From Clostridiales bacterium (GTDB taxonomy: Bacteria > Bacillota > Clostridia > Christensenellales > Aristaeellaceae): a stretch of DNA of 64,000 nucleotides. This document shows, piece by piece, positions 14,753-23,112 of the stretch. Numbering within the stretch: position 1 is the first letter of the stretch; every line of letters starts with the position of its first letter. Both the position numbers and the translations under genes were made by a program. The stretch is from the NCBI GenBank assembly GCA_017569285.1, contig CP069419.1, positions 2,480,001 to 2,544,000 of the forward strand. Direction: 5' to 3'. The notes beneath the pieces were generated by a model, which was not told the origin of the DNA, ran no database searches, and saw only the letters and a program-made list of their open reading frames with translations.

Positions 14753-16396
14753 ATGGCAGCGAAAGCGGTACGTACAAAATCCATCCGGACCAAAATCACG
14801 CTGGTGACGGCATGCGCGATCATCGCGACCATCCTGATTACGACCTTCCAGGGCGCATACGCGATCCGGGGAATCGGCCGGAGCAGCGCGGAGCAGCAGC
14901 TCCGGCTGCTGTGCGAAACGGGGCAGAAGCACCTGAACTCCTATTTCACCAGCGCGGAGCAGTCCGTGGAGATGGTGGCGAGCTTCGTGGGGGAGGACCT
15001 GGAGAGCCTGGAAGAGGCGGAACTGGCGGAGCATGTGGGCCGGACACGGACGATTTTCGCGAAGACGGCGAGCAAGACCCAGGGAATCCTGACGTATTAC
15101 TACCGGATTGACCCGGCGGTTTCGCAGGAGACGAAGGGCTTCTGGTATACGAACCTGGACGGGAACGGCTTTGCGGAGCACGAGGTGACGGACATCACCC
15201 ATTACGACACCTCCGATACGTCCGCCCTGGTGTGGTTCACCGTGCCGAAGGCGACGGGGAAGGCCGTGTGGCTGCCGCCGTATGTGACGGACAACCTGGA
15301 CGTGACGGTGCTTTCCTACAATATGCCGGTATACTGCGGGGATACGTTCGTCGGCGTGATCGGGATTGAGCTGGACTATATGGCCATCGCGGACCATGTG
15401 GAGCATATCCGGCTGTATGACGACGGGTACGCGTTCATCAACGACGACACCGGGTATATCGTGTACCATCCGGAGATGACGGACGAGGAGCTGGAGCTGG
15501 AACGGAACCGGCAGTCGCCGACCGGGATGCTGGCGGAGAATTCCCTGATCCGGTACACCTGGAAAGGCGTGGAAAAGGAGGCCGTGTGGCTGCCGCTGGC
15601 GAACGGCATGCGGCTGAACGTGACGGTGCCGGTGGCGGAAATCAACGAGGACTGGCAGCGGTGGATCATTGAGCACTGCGCCGCGTCCGCGGTGCTGCTG
15701 GTGGCCTTTGTGCTGCTGACGGTGAAGCTGTCCGGGCGGATTGTGAAGCCGCTGACGGACCTGACAAAGGCCGCCGAGGAAGTGGAGGCCGGGAACTACG
15801 ACGTGGAACTGGTGCCGCACGGGGACGACGAGGTCGGGATCCTGACCGGGGCGTTCAGCCACCTGGTGGCGCACCTGAAATCCTACGTGCGCGACCTGAA
15901 GGACAAGGCCTACGGCGACGCGCTGACCGCGGTGCGGAACAAGAGCGCCTTCGACCTGTACCTGCAGCGGCTGCCGGAGCAGGCGGAGAGCCGCGGGGAA
16001 AAGCTGGAATATGCTGTCTGCTTCTTTGACTGCAACGACCTGAAGGTGATCAACGATGGGTACGGCCACGAGAAGGGCGACCTGTACCTGAAGTCCACCT
16101 GCACGACGATCTGCCAGGTGTTTGCCCACAGCCCGGTGTTCCGCATCGGCGGGGACGAGTTCGCCGCGGTGCTGCAGCACGGGGATTATGAAAAGAGGCA
16201 CGAGCTGCTGGCACTGTTTGACGAACGGTGCGCGGACCTGCACGCGATGGCCGAGAATCCGTGGGAGAAGGCGAACGTCGCCCGGGGCATGGCGGAGTAC
16301 GACCCGGAAAAGGACCAGTCCGCGGCGGACGTGGTGCGGCGCGCGGACCAGCTGATGTATGCGCACAAGCGCAGCCAGAAGAACGGCCGGGAATAA
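14753..16396 (+). CDS. Membrane diguanylate cyclase with Cache sensor, HAMP and GGDEF domains
   Basis: A 547-residue protein: transmembrane helix at about 16-36, an extracytoplasmic Cache-type sensor (40-310; note the FWYTNLDGNGF and VWLPPYV features), a second helix near 315-335, a HAMP segment (KPLTDLTKAAEEVEAGNYD) and a C-terminal GGDEF domain. GGDEF is intact at 466-470 within RIGGDEFAAVL, so it should make cyclic di-GMP on sensing a small ligand. No RxxD inhibitory site precedes the motif. The start at ATG 14753 has only a weak GGAAGA site; an in-frame TTG at 14738 is possible. Confidence 0.92.
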   Translation: MAAKAVRTKSIRTKITLVTACAIIATILITTFQGAYAIRGIGRSSAEQQLRLLCETGQKHLNSYFTSAEQSVEMVASFVGEDLESLEEAELAEHVGRTRTIFAKTASKTQGILTYYYRIDPAVSQETKGFWYTNLDGNGFAEHEVTDITHYDTSDTSALVWFTVPKATGKAVWLPPYVTDNLDVTVLSYNMPVYCGDTFVGVIGIELDYMAIADHVEHIRLYDDGYAFINDDTGYIVYHPEMTDEELELERNRQSPTGMLAENSLIRYTWKGVEKEAVWLPLANGMRLNVTVPVAEINEDWQRWIIEHCAASAVLLVAFVLLTVKLSGRIVKPLTDLTKAAEEVEAGNYDVELVPHGDDEVGILTGAFSHLVAHLKSYVRDLKDKAYGDALTAVRNKSAFDLYLQRLPEQAESRGEKLEYAVCFFDCNDLKVINDGYGHEKGDLYLKSTCTTICQVFAHSPVFRIGGDEFAAVLQHGDYEKRHELLALFDERCADLHAMAENPWEKANVARGMAEYDPEKDQSAADVVRRADQLMYAHKRSQKNGRE

Positions 16397-16410
16397 GGAA
16401 CAGACGAACG

Positions 16411-16442
16411 GGCCGGGAGAAGGACCTCCCGGCCTGTTTTTT
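16411..16442 (+). terminator. Rho-independent terminator of the diguanylate cyclase gene
   Basis: GGCCGGGAG pairs with CTCCCGGCC and is followed by TGTTTTTTG. Confidence 0.92.
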
Positions 16443-16567
16443 GTTGCCCCCAGGCTGCATGTGTGGTATGCTGAAGCGGAATGAAAAGCACGAAAAGTGA
16501 AGAAGGATTTCCGGCGGGAGGATTTCCTGGTTTGTATATGACCTGACGCAGGGGAGGGATCTGTGAT

Positions 16568-18340
16568 ATGAAACAAGCGGCCTCATCCGACCACAAGCTG
16601 CTGACCGGGCTGTTTTTCCGGCTGCTGCCGTTCCAGGTGCTGCTGATTGTGATCAGCGCGGTGAACGGAATTGTGGACAGCCTGTATGCCAGCAACGTGA
16701 TCGGGAAATCCGCGATGAGCGCGATCGGGCTGTTCGGCCCGCTGAACCATTTCCTGTACGCGATGACGATCATGTTCGTGAGCGGGTCGCAGATGCTGTA
16801 CGGCCGGTACCTGGCCAAGGACCGGGAAAAGATCAGCGGCCTGTTTACGGTGAATATCATCATCTCCGCCGGGCTGGCGCTGCTGACGTCCGCGCTGCTG
16901 GCCGTCGGCGCGGTGACGGGGGCGACCCGGATCCTGGTGGACCAGGAGCCGGACCTGACCATGCTGAACGATTACATCCTGGGGCAGGCGATCGGGATTC
17001 CGGCGCTGGTGCTGGGGCAGCAGCTGTTTGCCTTCCTCTCCCTGGAGAACCAGACGAAGCGCACCATGGCGGCCAGCATCACCTGCTTCGCGGTGAACGC
17101 CGTGCTGGACCACCTGTTTATCGCGGTGCTGAATATGGGCACGTTCGGGCTGGGGCTCAGCTCGTCGCTGGCCAGCTGGGCTTTCCTGGCGGTGCTGGCG
17201 GTATGGTACCTGAAAGGAAAATCCGAGTGGAAGTTCTCCCTGCGGGAATGCCGGTGGGGGGACGCGCTGAAGATCGCGAAGCTGGGATACCCCGGCGCGC
17301 TCTCCCGGTTTGTGGAAACATTCCGGTGCCTGATTGTGAACTTCCTGGTGCTGACGTATGTGGGCAGCGTGGGGCTTTCGGCCTTTGCCGCGTCGAACTC
17401 GCTGCTGGCGGTGATCTGGGCGGTGCCATTCGGCATGGTGGCGGTGGCCCGGATGCTGTTCAGCATCAGCATCGGCGAGGAGGACCGGCGGTCGCTGATT
17501 GACGTGATGCGGATTGTGATGACCCGGGGTATGCTGGTGATGACGGGAATCGTGATCCTGCTGATCGTGTTCGCGGAGCCGCTGACGAGGCTGTTCTACC
17601 AGGATCCGTCCGATCCGGTTTTTGAGATGACGGTGATGGGATTCCGGATCCTGCCGCTGTGCATGCTGCCGGCGATGTGGAGCCTGCATTACGCCAGCTA
17701 CGCGCAGACGATGGAGAAAAAGGCGATGTCCATTATCCTGCCTGTGGTGGACGGGGTGGTGGGCGTGGTGCTGTTCAGCTTTATCCTGATTCCATCGATG
17801 AAAATGAACGGGCTGTACACCGCGAATGTGCTGAACGGATTCCTGTGCGCGGCGGTGATCGCAGCCGGCGCGTGGATCGCGGGGAAACGGTTCCCGCGGA
17901 ATATTGAAGGCCAGATGGCCATTCCGGAAAGCTTCGGCGCCGGGGAGGACGAACGGATCGACATCACCGTGCGGAGCATGGACGAGGTGGTGAACGTATC
18001 CCGGCAGGTGATCGAATTCTGCGAAAAGCGCGGAGTGGACGGGCGGCGGTCGTTCCTGGCCGGCCTGTGCATGGAGGAAATGGCCGGGAATATCGTGACG
18101 CACGGATTCGGGAAGGACGAAAAGAAGCACTCCGTGGATATCCGCGTGGTCCATAAGGGAGAAGACGTGATCCTGCGGATCCGGGACAACTGCGAAGCAT
18201 TCAATCCGTCGGAGTATGCACGGCTGATGGATCCGGGCGATATGGGCCGGAACGTGGGCATCCGGCTGGTATACCGCATGGCGCGGGACATCAGCTACCA
18301 GAACCTGCTGGGACTGAACGTGCTGACGATGCGGATCTGA
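16568..18340 (+). CDS. MATE-family transporter fused to an RsbW-like ATP-binding domain
   Basis: A 590-residue fusion. Residues 1-440 form about 12 transmembrane helices with a MATE-like two-bundle layout (VDSLYASNVIGKSAMSAIG near the first pair). Residues 458-590 form a GHKL ATPase of the anti-sigma/serine kinase type: N-box EEMAGNIVTHGFG with Asn508, IRDNCEAFNP with Asp540, and MGRNVGIRLV as G2 box. Such domains usually bind or phosphorylate anti-anti-sigma factors. The pairing suggests a transporter that signals to a partner-switching pathway, or is gated by ATP; this is inference. Its neighbour is a cyclic di-GMP synthase with its own promoter. No ribosome site stronger than GGAGGGATC precedes the start. 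Confidence 0.85.
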   Translation: MKQAASSDHKLLTGLFFRLLPFQVLLIVISAVNGIVDSLYASNVIGKSAMSAIGLFGPLNHFLYAMTIMFVSGSQMLYGRYLAKDREKISGLFTVNIIISAGLALLTSALLAVGAVTGATRILVDQEPDLTMLNDYILGQAIGIPALVLGQQLFAFLSLENQTKRTMAASITCFAVNAVLDHLFIAVLNMGTFGLGLSSSLASWAFLAVLAVWYLKGKSEWKFSLRECRWGDALKIAKLGYPGALSRFVETFRCLIVNFLVLTYVGSVGLSAFAASNSLLAVIWAVPFGMVAVARMLFSISIGEEDRRSLIDVMRIVMTRGMLVMTGIVILLIVFAEPLTRLFYQDPSDPVFEMTVMGFRILPLCMLPAMWSLHYASYAQTMEKKAMSIILPVVDGVVGVVLFSFILIPSMKMNGLYTANVLNGFLCAAVIAAGAWIAGKRFPRNIEGQMAIPESFGAGEDERIDITVRSMDEVVNVSRQVIEFCEKRGVDGRRSFLAGLCMEEMAGNIVTHGFGKDEKKHSVDIRVVHKGEDVILRIRDNCEAFNPSEYARLMDPGDMGRNVGIRLVYRMARDISYQNLLGLNVLTMRI

Positions 18341-18360
18341 TTTTTGCGGGGAATATAAAG

Positions 18361-18398
18361 GCCATCCGCCGGGAAACCGGCGGATGGCTGTTTTTGTT
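18361..18398. terminator. Bidirectional terminator between the MATE fusion and the repeat-protein gene
   Basis: A perfect 12-base stem, GCCATCCGCCGG with CCGGCGGATGGC, around GAAA, followed by TGTTTTTGTTTT on the plus strand; it lies between convergent genes. Confidence 0.9.
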
Positions 18399-18410
18399 TT
18401 GGGTATTGGC

Positions 18411-20081
18411 TTACCGGGTGCCTTCCAGCGCGGCGCCGCCCACATACAGGGTGTAGCCGTTGCTGATGACGTTTCCGGCACTGCCGGAGAATTCGGAGAT
18501 ATACGTATCCGCGGTGAGGGTCCAGGTGCTGGTTTCATCCAGGGAGACGGATACCGTGCCGACTTCCGACGAAACCTGCGTTCCCTTCGCGTTGGTGATC
18601 TCACCGCTGAAGCTTCCCTCGAAGGAAGAACCGCTGGAAAGGGAGAGGGACAGGGTGGAATTATCGCCGACCAGGATGGTTCCGGCCAGGGACTGGGCAT
18701 CCGCGTTCAGCTCTGCGACGTTGGAGGCGCCGTGCCAGCCGTCATCGCAGACGGAGAGCAGGACGTCGCTGCCTTCATTGTTCAGGGTGACGCCGCTGAG
18801 CGAGATGACCGCGTGGGTGTTGGTGACGTGGAACATGTGGCCGCTGAGGCTGCTGAGGGTGCCGCCGGCCATGGTGAAGGCGGAAGTGCCGCTGTCCGCG
18901 TCACCGCTCATGGACTGGTAGATCATGATCGAATCCAGGAAGGTGGCGTTGCCGTTGCACATGGTGTTGCCGGCGGTGAGGTTGCAGTTTTCCAGGGTGA
19001 TGGAGTTATTGCCCTCAATGCACACGCCTTCGGACAGGCTGGAAACCAGGGTTGCGTTCTTCACGGTGACGTCCGCGGTGGAGTAAATGACGGGGGAGCC
19101 CAGGCCGCTGGTGGTGTAGGTGCCGCCGTCCACGGAGACGGTTCCGCCGCCACGGTCGGTGCGGATGGCCGCGGAGGAGCGGCCGGAGGTCGCGACATCC
19201 AGGTTTTCCGCGATGGTGATGCCGCCGCCGGTGGTCATGATTCCGCCGGAGCCGTCGCCGGTGGTGGTGATGGAGGTATCGGAGATGACGACCGTGGTGC
19301 CGTCGCCTTCCGCGCCGTTGCGGCCGCCGTTTCCGCCGTAGGAGAAGACGCCGTTGGCGCCGTTGGCGGAGGATTTGACGGTGGCACCGGTGATCGTGGT
19401 GGTGGAACCGCCCATGGCGAGGACCGCCGCGTTCAGGCCGTAGAAGCTGCAGTTGTCACCGCCGTCGGAATCCCCGGACTTGGTGACGGTGATATCGGTG
19501 AGGGATACGGCGTCCTTTGTGTTGACGATGAGGGCACTTTGATCCGCGGTTTCCGAGGAATAGGACTGGCCGGCAGTTTCCGCGGCGGAGGTGATTTCTG
19601 CGGCCGCGGAATACTCAAAGGAAGAGGCGCGTCCTCCGGGAGGATTGCCGGGCTGGCCGCCGCCGAGGCCTCCGGGAGGGGTCCCGGGCTGGCCGCTGCC
19701 GGAGCCTTCCGGCCGTTCAGGGGGAGTGGAGCCACTGGAACCGTCTGCTGATCCGGACGGGGGTTCAGGCGGGTTGGAGCCATTGAAGCCTTCCGGGGGT
19801 TCGGGCGGAGTGGAGCCATCGAAGCCTTCCGGGGGTTCGGGCGGAGTGGAGCCGTCAAAGCCTTCCGGGGGTTCGGGTGGGGTGGAGCCGTCAAAGCCTT
19901 CCGGGGGTTCGGGCGGGGTGGAACCGTTGAAGCCTTCCGGGGGTTCGGGCGGCATGGCGCTGCCGGAGCTTTCCGGCGCATTGCCGGACGCGGTGTCCTG
20001 GGTGTCAACGTCCTCCGCAAAAGCGCTGAAGGCAAAGAGCAGCATGGACAGCGCCAGCAGGACGGATATCAGCTTTTTCAT
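18411..20081 (-). CDS. Secreted beta-helix-like protein with proline-rich tandem repeats
   Basis: A 556-residue exported protein. A signal peptide (1-22, cleavage after AFA) is followed by an acidic linker, five 12-residue repeats of the PPEPPEGFDGST type (44-103), a Gly/Pro-rich stretch (104-150), then a long Ser/Thr/Gly-rich region with repeated short strands (TVKNATLVSS, ITLENCNLTAG, VSVDGGTYTTSG) typical of right-handed beta-helix adhesins or pectin-lyase-like folds. No sortase motif, lipobox or cell-wall-binding module is visible. The proline part is probably a stalk or wall-spanning spacer and the helix a binding surface. Function beyond that is unknown. Confidence 0.75.
   Translation of the reverse strand: MKKLISVLLALSMLLFAFSAFAEDVDTQDTASGNAPESSGSAMPPEPPEGFNGSTPPEPPEGFDGSTPPEPPEGFDGSTPPEPPEGFDGSTPPEPPEGFNGSNPPEPPSGSADGSSGSTPPERPEGSGSGQPGTPPGGLGGGQPGNPPGGRASSFEYSAAAEITSAAETAGQSYSSETADQSALIVNTKDAVSLTDITVTKSGDSDGGDNCSFYGLNAAVLAMGGSTTTITGATVKSSANGANGVFSYGGNGGRNGAEGDGTTVVISDTSITTTGDGSGGIMTTGGGITIAENLDVATSGRSSAAIRTDRGGGTVSVDGGTYTTSGLGSPVIYSTADVTVKNATLVSSLSEGVCIEGNNSITLENCNLTAGNTMCNGNATFLDSIMIYQSMSGDADSGTSAFTMAGGTLSSLSGHMFHVTNTHAVISLSGVTLNNEGSDVLLSVCDDGWHGASNVAELNADAQSLAGTILVGDNSTLSLSLSSGSSFEGSFSGEITNAKGTQVSSEVGTVSVSLDETSTWTLTADTYISEFSGSAGNVISNGYTLYVGGAALEGTR
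19773..19952 (-). repeat. 36-bp tandem repeats inside the secreted protein gene
   Basis: Five units of 36 bases encode the PPEPPEGF(D/N)GST repeats. The units are nearly identical at the DNA level, differing mainly in GAC/AAC and a few third positions, which points to recent expansion or homogenisation. Confidence 0.9.
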
Positions 20082-20218
20082 TCAAGGTCATCTCCTTATC
20101 TGAGGTTTCTGGATTTCCGGCCGGAATTCCTTCCGGCAGGGTCCATTATCCACACGAACCTTAGGTGAACTTAAAACGGTTTTTTTATTTTCAGAAAGAA
20201 ACGGGCGGGAAAGGCGCG

Positions 20219-20368
20219 GTGGCCGGACGCGCGGTAAACAGCGTGATTGAAAGCTGCGAAACCGAAGTGACGCTAGACGGTGAAGCGCTGCAGGCACAGA
20301 CCGGCGAAACGGACGTGATGTACGAAAGCGCGGACCAGGCCGAAGGAGAGGCGGAGGACGCCGCCTGA
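20219..20368 (+). CDS. Possible small protein or gene remnant
   Basis: A frame ending at 20368 has codon use like the neighbours over about 50 residues (AVNSVIESCETEVTLDGEAL, then an acidic tail) and is followed 30 bases later by a proper terminator. The start is unclear: GTG 20219 has a weak GGAAAGG site, and the frame stays open to GTG 20165 through AT-rich, non-coding-looking sequence. No family is recognised. It may be the 3' end of a lost gene. Confidence 0.3.
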   Translation: MAGRAVNSVIESCETEVTLDGEALQAQTGETDVMYESADQAEGEAEDAA

Positions 20369-20398
20369 GCAAGGCCGGAAAGGAACGGGAACCAGGAG

Positions 20399-20432
20399 CA
20401 TCCACCGGGAAAACCGGTGGATGTTTCCTTTT
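20399..20432 (+). terminator. Rho-independent terminator
   Basis: CATCCACCGG pairs with CCGGTGGATG around GAAAA and is followed by TTTCCTTTTCC. It ends whatever is transcribed across 20165-20368. Confidence 0.75.
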
Positions 20433-20596
20433 CCGGAAAAGACGCCGGCAGCCGCGGGCAATTTCCCCGGATGAATTCAGCCGGATTGTCCGGATCGGAA
20501 TCCCGTTTCGGTATTGCATGCGGGCGCGGAAAGGATTAAACTGCACCTGGACTCTGGAAGGGAGCCGGCGCGTGTGCGCCAAAGGAGCTTTTACCG

Positions 20597-21502
20597 ATGA
20601 TTGACATTCTTACCCGAGCCGGGTGCTTTGTAGCCATCATCCTGCTGGGCGTGATCCTGCGCCGGGTTGGCTTTTTCAAACGGGAAGACTTTAACCTGCT
20701 GAGCAAGATCGTGATCCGGATTACCCTGCCGGCGGCGATTATCACCAACCTGGCCGGGCGGGAATTTGAGTATTCCCTGTTTATCCTGGTGGCGATCGGC
20801 CTGATCTACGGGATTGTCCTCATGTCCGCCGCGTACGTCATCAACCGCAAGCGGGACAGCGCGGACAAGGCCTTCGCGGTCCTCAACATGTCCGGCGTCA
20901 ACGTCAGCAATTTCGTGCTTCCCTTTGCGCACGGATTCCTCGGACCCGAAGGCGTGCTGGCTGTGAGCCTGTTTGACGTGGGCAACGGCGCCATCTGCCT
21001 GGGTGGGGCATACAGCGTTGCCGGCATGATCAAGGAAAAGCAGAAGCGGTTTTCCGTGATGCCGATCCTGAAGAACCTTGTGAAATCCGTTCCGCTGGTG
21101 ACCTATGTGATTATGTTCATCCTGTGCCTGCTTCACATCAATCTGCCGGGGCCGGTGGTGGACCTGGCCGGAATCGTCGGAAACGCCAACGCTTTCCTGG
21201 CGATGCTGATGCTGGGCGTCGGTTTCCGGATTGACCGGAGCCGGATTCCGGAGGTGCTGCGCATCCTGGTGCCCCGGTACGTGATCGGCCTGGTGTTCGC
21301 GGCGCTGTGCTGGTTCCTGCTGCCGGTTCCGGCCGTTTACCGGCAGACGCTGGTGATCCCGCTCCTGGGACCGGTGAGCAGCGCTGTGCCCGCCTTCACC
21401 GCCCAGCTGAAGGGCGACTATGAGCTCTCCAGCGCGATCAATTCCTTCTCGATCCTCATCAGCATTGTGATGATCATTGCCGCGCTGCTGATTATCCTCT
21501 GA
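20597..21502 (+). CDS. AEC-family permease (auxin efflux carrier superfamily)
   Basis: A 301-residue protein with about ten transmembrane helices. The N-terminal half has the family features ITLPAAIITNLAGREF and a broken helix around NMSGVNVSNFVLPFAHGFLG; the C-terminal half ends PLLGPVSSAVPAFTAQLKGD and a final hydrophobic helix. Bacterial members export or exchange small carboxylates or amino-acid-like compounds. The substrate cannot be told here and no enzyme gene flanks it. It is transcribed alone and closed by a terminator. Confidence 0.85.
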   Translation: MIDILTRAGCFVAIILLGVILRRVGFFKREDFNLLSKIVIRITLPAAIITNLAGREFEYSLFILVAIGLIYGIVLMSAAYVINRKRDSADKAFAVLNMSGVNVSNFVLPFAHGFLGPEGVLAVSLFDVGNGAICLGGAYSVAGMIKEKQKRFSVMPILKNLVKSVPLVTYVIMFILCLLHINLPGPVVDLAGIVGNANAFLAMLMLGVGFRIDRSRIPEVLRILVPRYVIGLVFAALCWFLLPVPAVYRQTLVIPLLGPVSSAVPAFTAQLKGDYELSSAINSFSILISIVMIIAALLIIL

Positions 21503-21511
21503 GATCAATGC

Positions 21512-21546
21512 AAAAGCGTCACCGGAGTGTTTCCGGTGACGCTTTT
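21512..21546. terminator. Bidirectional terminator
   Basis: AAAAGCGTCACCGG pairs with CCGGTGACGCTTTT. A-run and T-run flanks make it usable from both sides, serving the permease gene and the convergent oxidase-like gene. Confidence 0.92.
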
Positions 21547-21557
21547 ATGTTTCGGAA

Positions 21558-22034
21558 TCAGGACTCGTTGACGAGTTTCCCGGTCATATGGTCAATTGCC
21601 AGTTCCAGGCACTGGACCCGGGGAACGGCATTGGTGAGCTCCTTCTGGATATACGCCTCATCATCTGTAAACTTCCGGCAGATCTGTTCGCAGATCCGGG
21701 TGGCTTTTGCTTCGTCGGTGACGAGACTGATCCGCCCGAAGACAACCACGCTGGTGATGTTCAGCGCCCATTCGCCTTCCCGGCGGAATCCGGCGTCGTA
21801 TACGCAGTAGCTGACCCGGTTGTCTTTGGCCAGCGCGTCGATCTTGTGGCCGGTTTTTGCGCCGTGGAAATAGATTTTCCCGTCTTCTTCACAGTACCAG
21901 TGGTCCATGGGGATTCCGTAGGGATAGCCGTCCTCTCCGTGCAGGGAAAGGACGCCCCGCTTCTCCTCCTTCAGGATGCGGATGCACTCTTCTTCGCTGA
22001 CCTGCTGCTTAAATCTCCTCATCGGCCGGAACAT
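21558..22034 (-). CDS. Pyridoxamine 5'-phosphate oxidase family protein (NimA-like)
   Basis: A 158-residue split-barrel flavin protein. MRRFKQQVSEEECIRIL, GVLSLHGEDGYPYGIPMDHWY and IYFHGAKTGHKIDAL match the small FMN-binding pyridoxamine-oxidase-like family that includes nitroimidazole reductases such as NimA. The exact substrate is unknown. The start at 22034 follows GGAAGAG and overlaps the upstream YjbR-like gene by 26 bases, so they are co-transcribed. Confidence 0.88.
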   Translation of the reverse strand: MFRPMRRFKQQVSEEECIRILKEEKRGVLSLHGEDGYPYGIPMDHWYCEEDGKIYFHGAKTGHKIDALAKDNRVSYCVYDAGFRREGEWALNITSVVVFGRISLVTDEAKATRICEQICRKFTDDEAYIQKELTNAVPRVQCLELAIDHMTGKLVNES

Positions 22035-22407
22035 GCTTTCTCTTCCTTTCCTTCACCGCCGTCATCTGCCAGCTCATGGCCAGCAGCGCGGTGATGTCTT
22101 CCTTTGGCGCGGACCCGTCCAGCAGGATCGTGATCCACTTGTCCTTGTTCATGTGGTACGCCGGGCGGAACCCGGGCTTTTCCCGCAGGGGACCCGCCAC
22201 GAACGGATCGCACTTGACGTTGAGGACGTCCACGTTTCCGTTCCGGGGAATCCCCAGGGTGCGGTACGGGATGTTCATGGTGATGGCAAACCATTTGCGG
22301 TTGTCCGCGTGGCGGAACACGCAGCTTATATCGTCCATGGGGAACGGGTGGTCCGGTTCCACGCTGTACTCATCAAAAATCCAGGTGGTCAGTTCTTCCA
22401 GTGTCAT
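22009..22407 (-). CDS. MmcQ/YjbR family protein
   Basis: A 132-residue protein of the MmcQ/YjbR family, which has a CyaY-like fold and possible DNA binding. The conserved core is visible as KWFAITMNI, VDVLNVKCDP, FRPAYHMNKDKWITILLDG. Biological role of the family is poorly known. It lies between thpR (7-base gap) and the flavin protein (overlap) in a compact operon. Confidence 0.85.
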   Translation of the reverse strand: MTLEELTTWIFDEYSVEPDHPFPMDDISCVFRHADNRKWFAITMNIPYRTLGIPRNGNVDVLNVKCDPFVAGPLREKPGFRPAYHMNKDKWITILLDGSAPKEDITALLAMSWQMTAVKERKRKHVPADEEI

Positions 22408-22414
22408 AAGCGCC

Positions 22415-22933
22415 TCACCATTCCGCGTTCTCCGAACTGCTCCCGATGACCGTATACACCATTCCGTCCTTTCCGCGGTCGGAACGGTACAGGCTTACGT
22501 CATCCACGATCATGGAAACCCGGGGGACCTGGATTTCCGACAGGATTACCTTTTCCGGCACAAAGGGCTTCCGGGCCAGGGTGATATGCGGGCTGAAACT
22601 CTTCCGGTCGAAGGGGATTCCCGCGTCCGCCAGGCAGTGCCGCACCTGTTTAGCTAGGAGGTCCAGCTCTTCGCACGGCTCCACGCCGGCCCACAGCACA
22701 TTCGCCTCCGGGAAGATCCCCAGGTGCGACAGCGTGACGCAGAAGGGCTTCTGCACCACCGGCAGGAGCTCCGTGATATCCTCCGGCCATTCGCCGATGA
22801 ACGCCAGCGTCAGGTGGAGGCCGTCCGGCTCCCGGTATTTACCCGTAACCCCGGCTTCCCGCAGCCGCTGCTGCAGGTCCTCCAGGGCCGCTCGGAACCC
22901 GGGCAACGGCTGAATTGCGGTAAACAGTCTCAT
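22415..22933 (-). CDS. thpR: RNA 2',3'-cyclic phosphodiesterase (2H family)
   Basis: A 172-residue 2H phosphoesterase. Both catalytic HxT motifs are present: HLT (40-42) and HIT (116-118), at the usual distance. The family opens 2',3'-cyclic phosphate ends of RNA. ATG 22933 is chosen because GGAGGA lies 6 bases before it; an upstream in-frame ATG (22948) contains that ribosome site. It is the first gene of a three-gene minus-strand operon. Confidence 0.9.
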   Translation of the reverse strand: MRLFTAIQPLPGFRAALEDLQQRLREAGVTGKYREPDGLHLTLAFIGEWPEDITELLPVVQKPFCVTLSHLGIFPEANVLWAGVEPCEELDLLAKQVRHCLADAGIPFDRKSFSPHITLARKPFVPEKVILSEIQVPRVSMIVDDVSLYRSDRGKDGMVYTVIGSSSENAEW

Positions 22934-23112
22934 CTTCTGATCCTCCATACAGGAACAGTTTAAACCTTTGGGAATTCCGGCGCAATATTCAGCGCGGCTT
23001 TTTTGAGAATGCTCCTGCAGGAATCCGGTTGAACGGGCGGATTTTCTGTGGTATGCTGATGCGGAAGACCGGTGAAAATAACATATAGGAATGGAAATGA
23101 GGGAAAGAATCG

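Noticed and set aside
12539-16576. Very long minus-strand open frame (1345 codons) across proS and the diguanylate cyclase gene
   Set aside because: It is antisense to two clearly recognised genes and is low-complexity (rich in His, Arg, Gln, Val); high GC with strong third-position bias leaves such frames open by chance.
18384-19751. Plus-strand frame of 455 codons with Gly-rich repeats opposite the secreted repeat protein
   Set aside because: The minus strand has a signal peptide, a normal start and regular repeats; the Gly-rich pattern is the complement of Ser/Thr codons.
19773-19952. CRISPR-like array
   Set aside because: The 36-bp units are contiguous without spacers and encode in-frame protein repeats.
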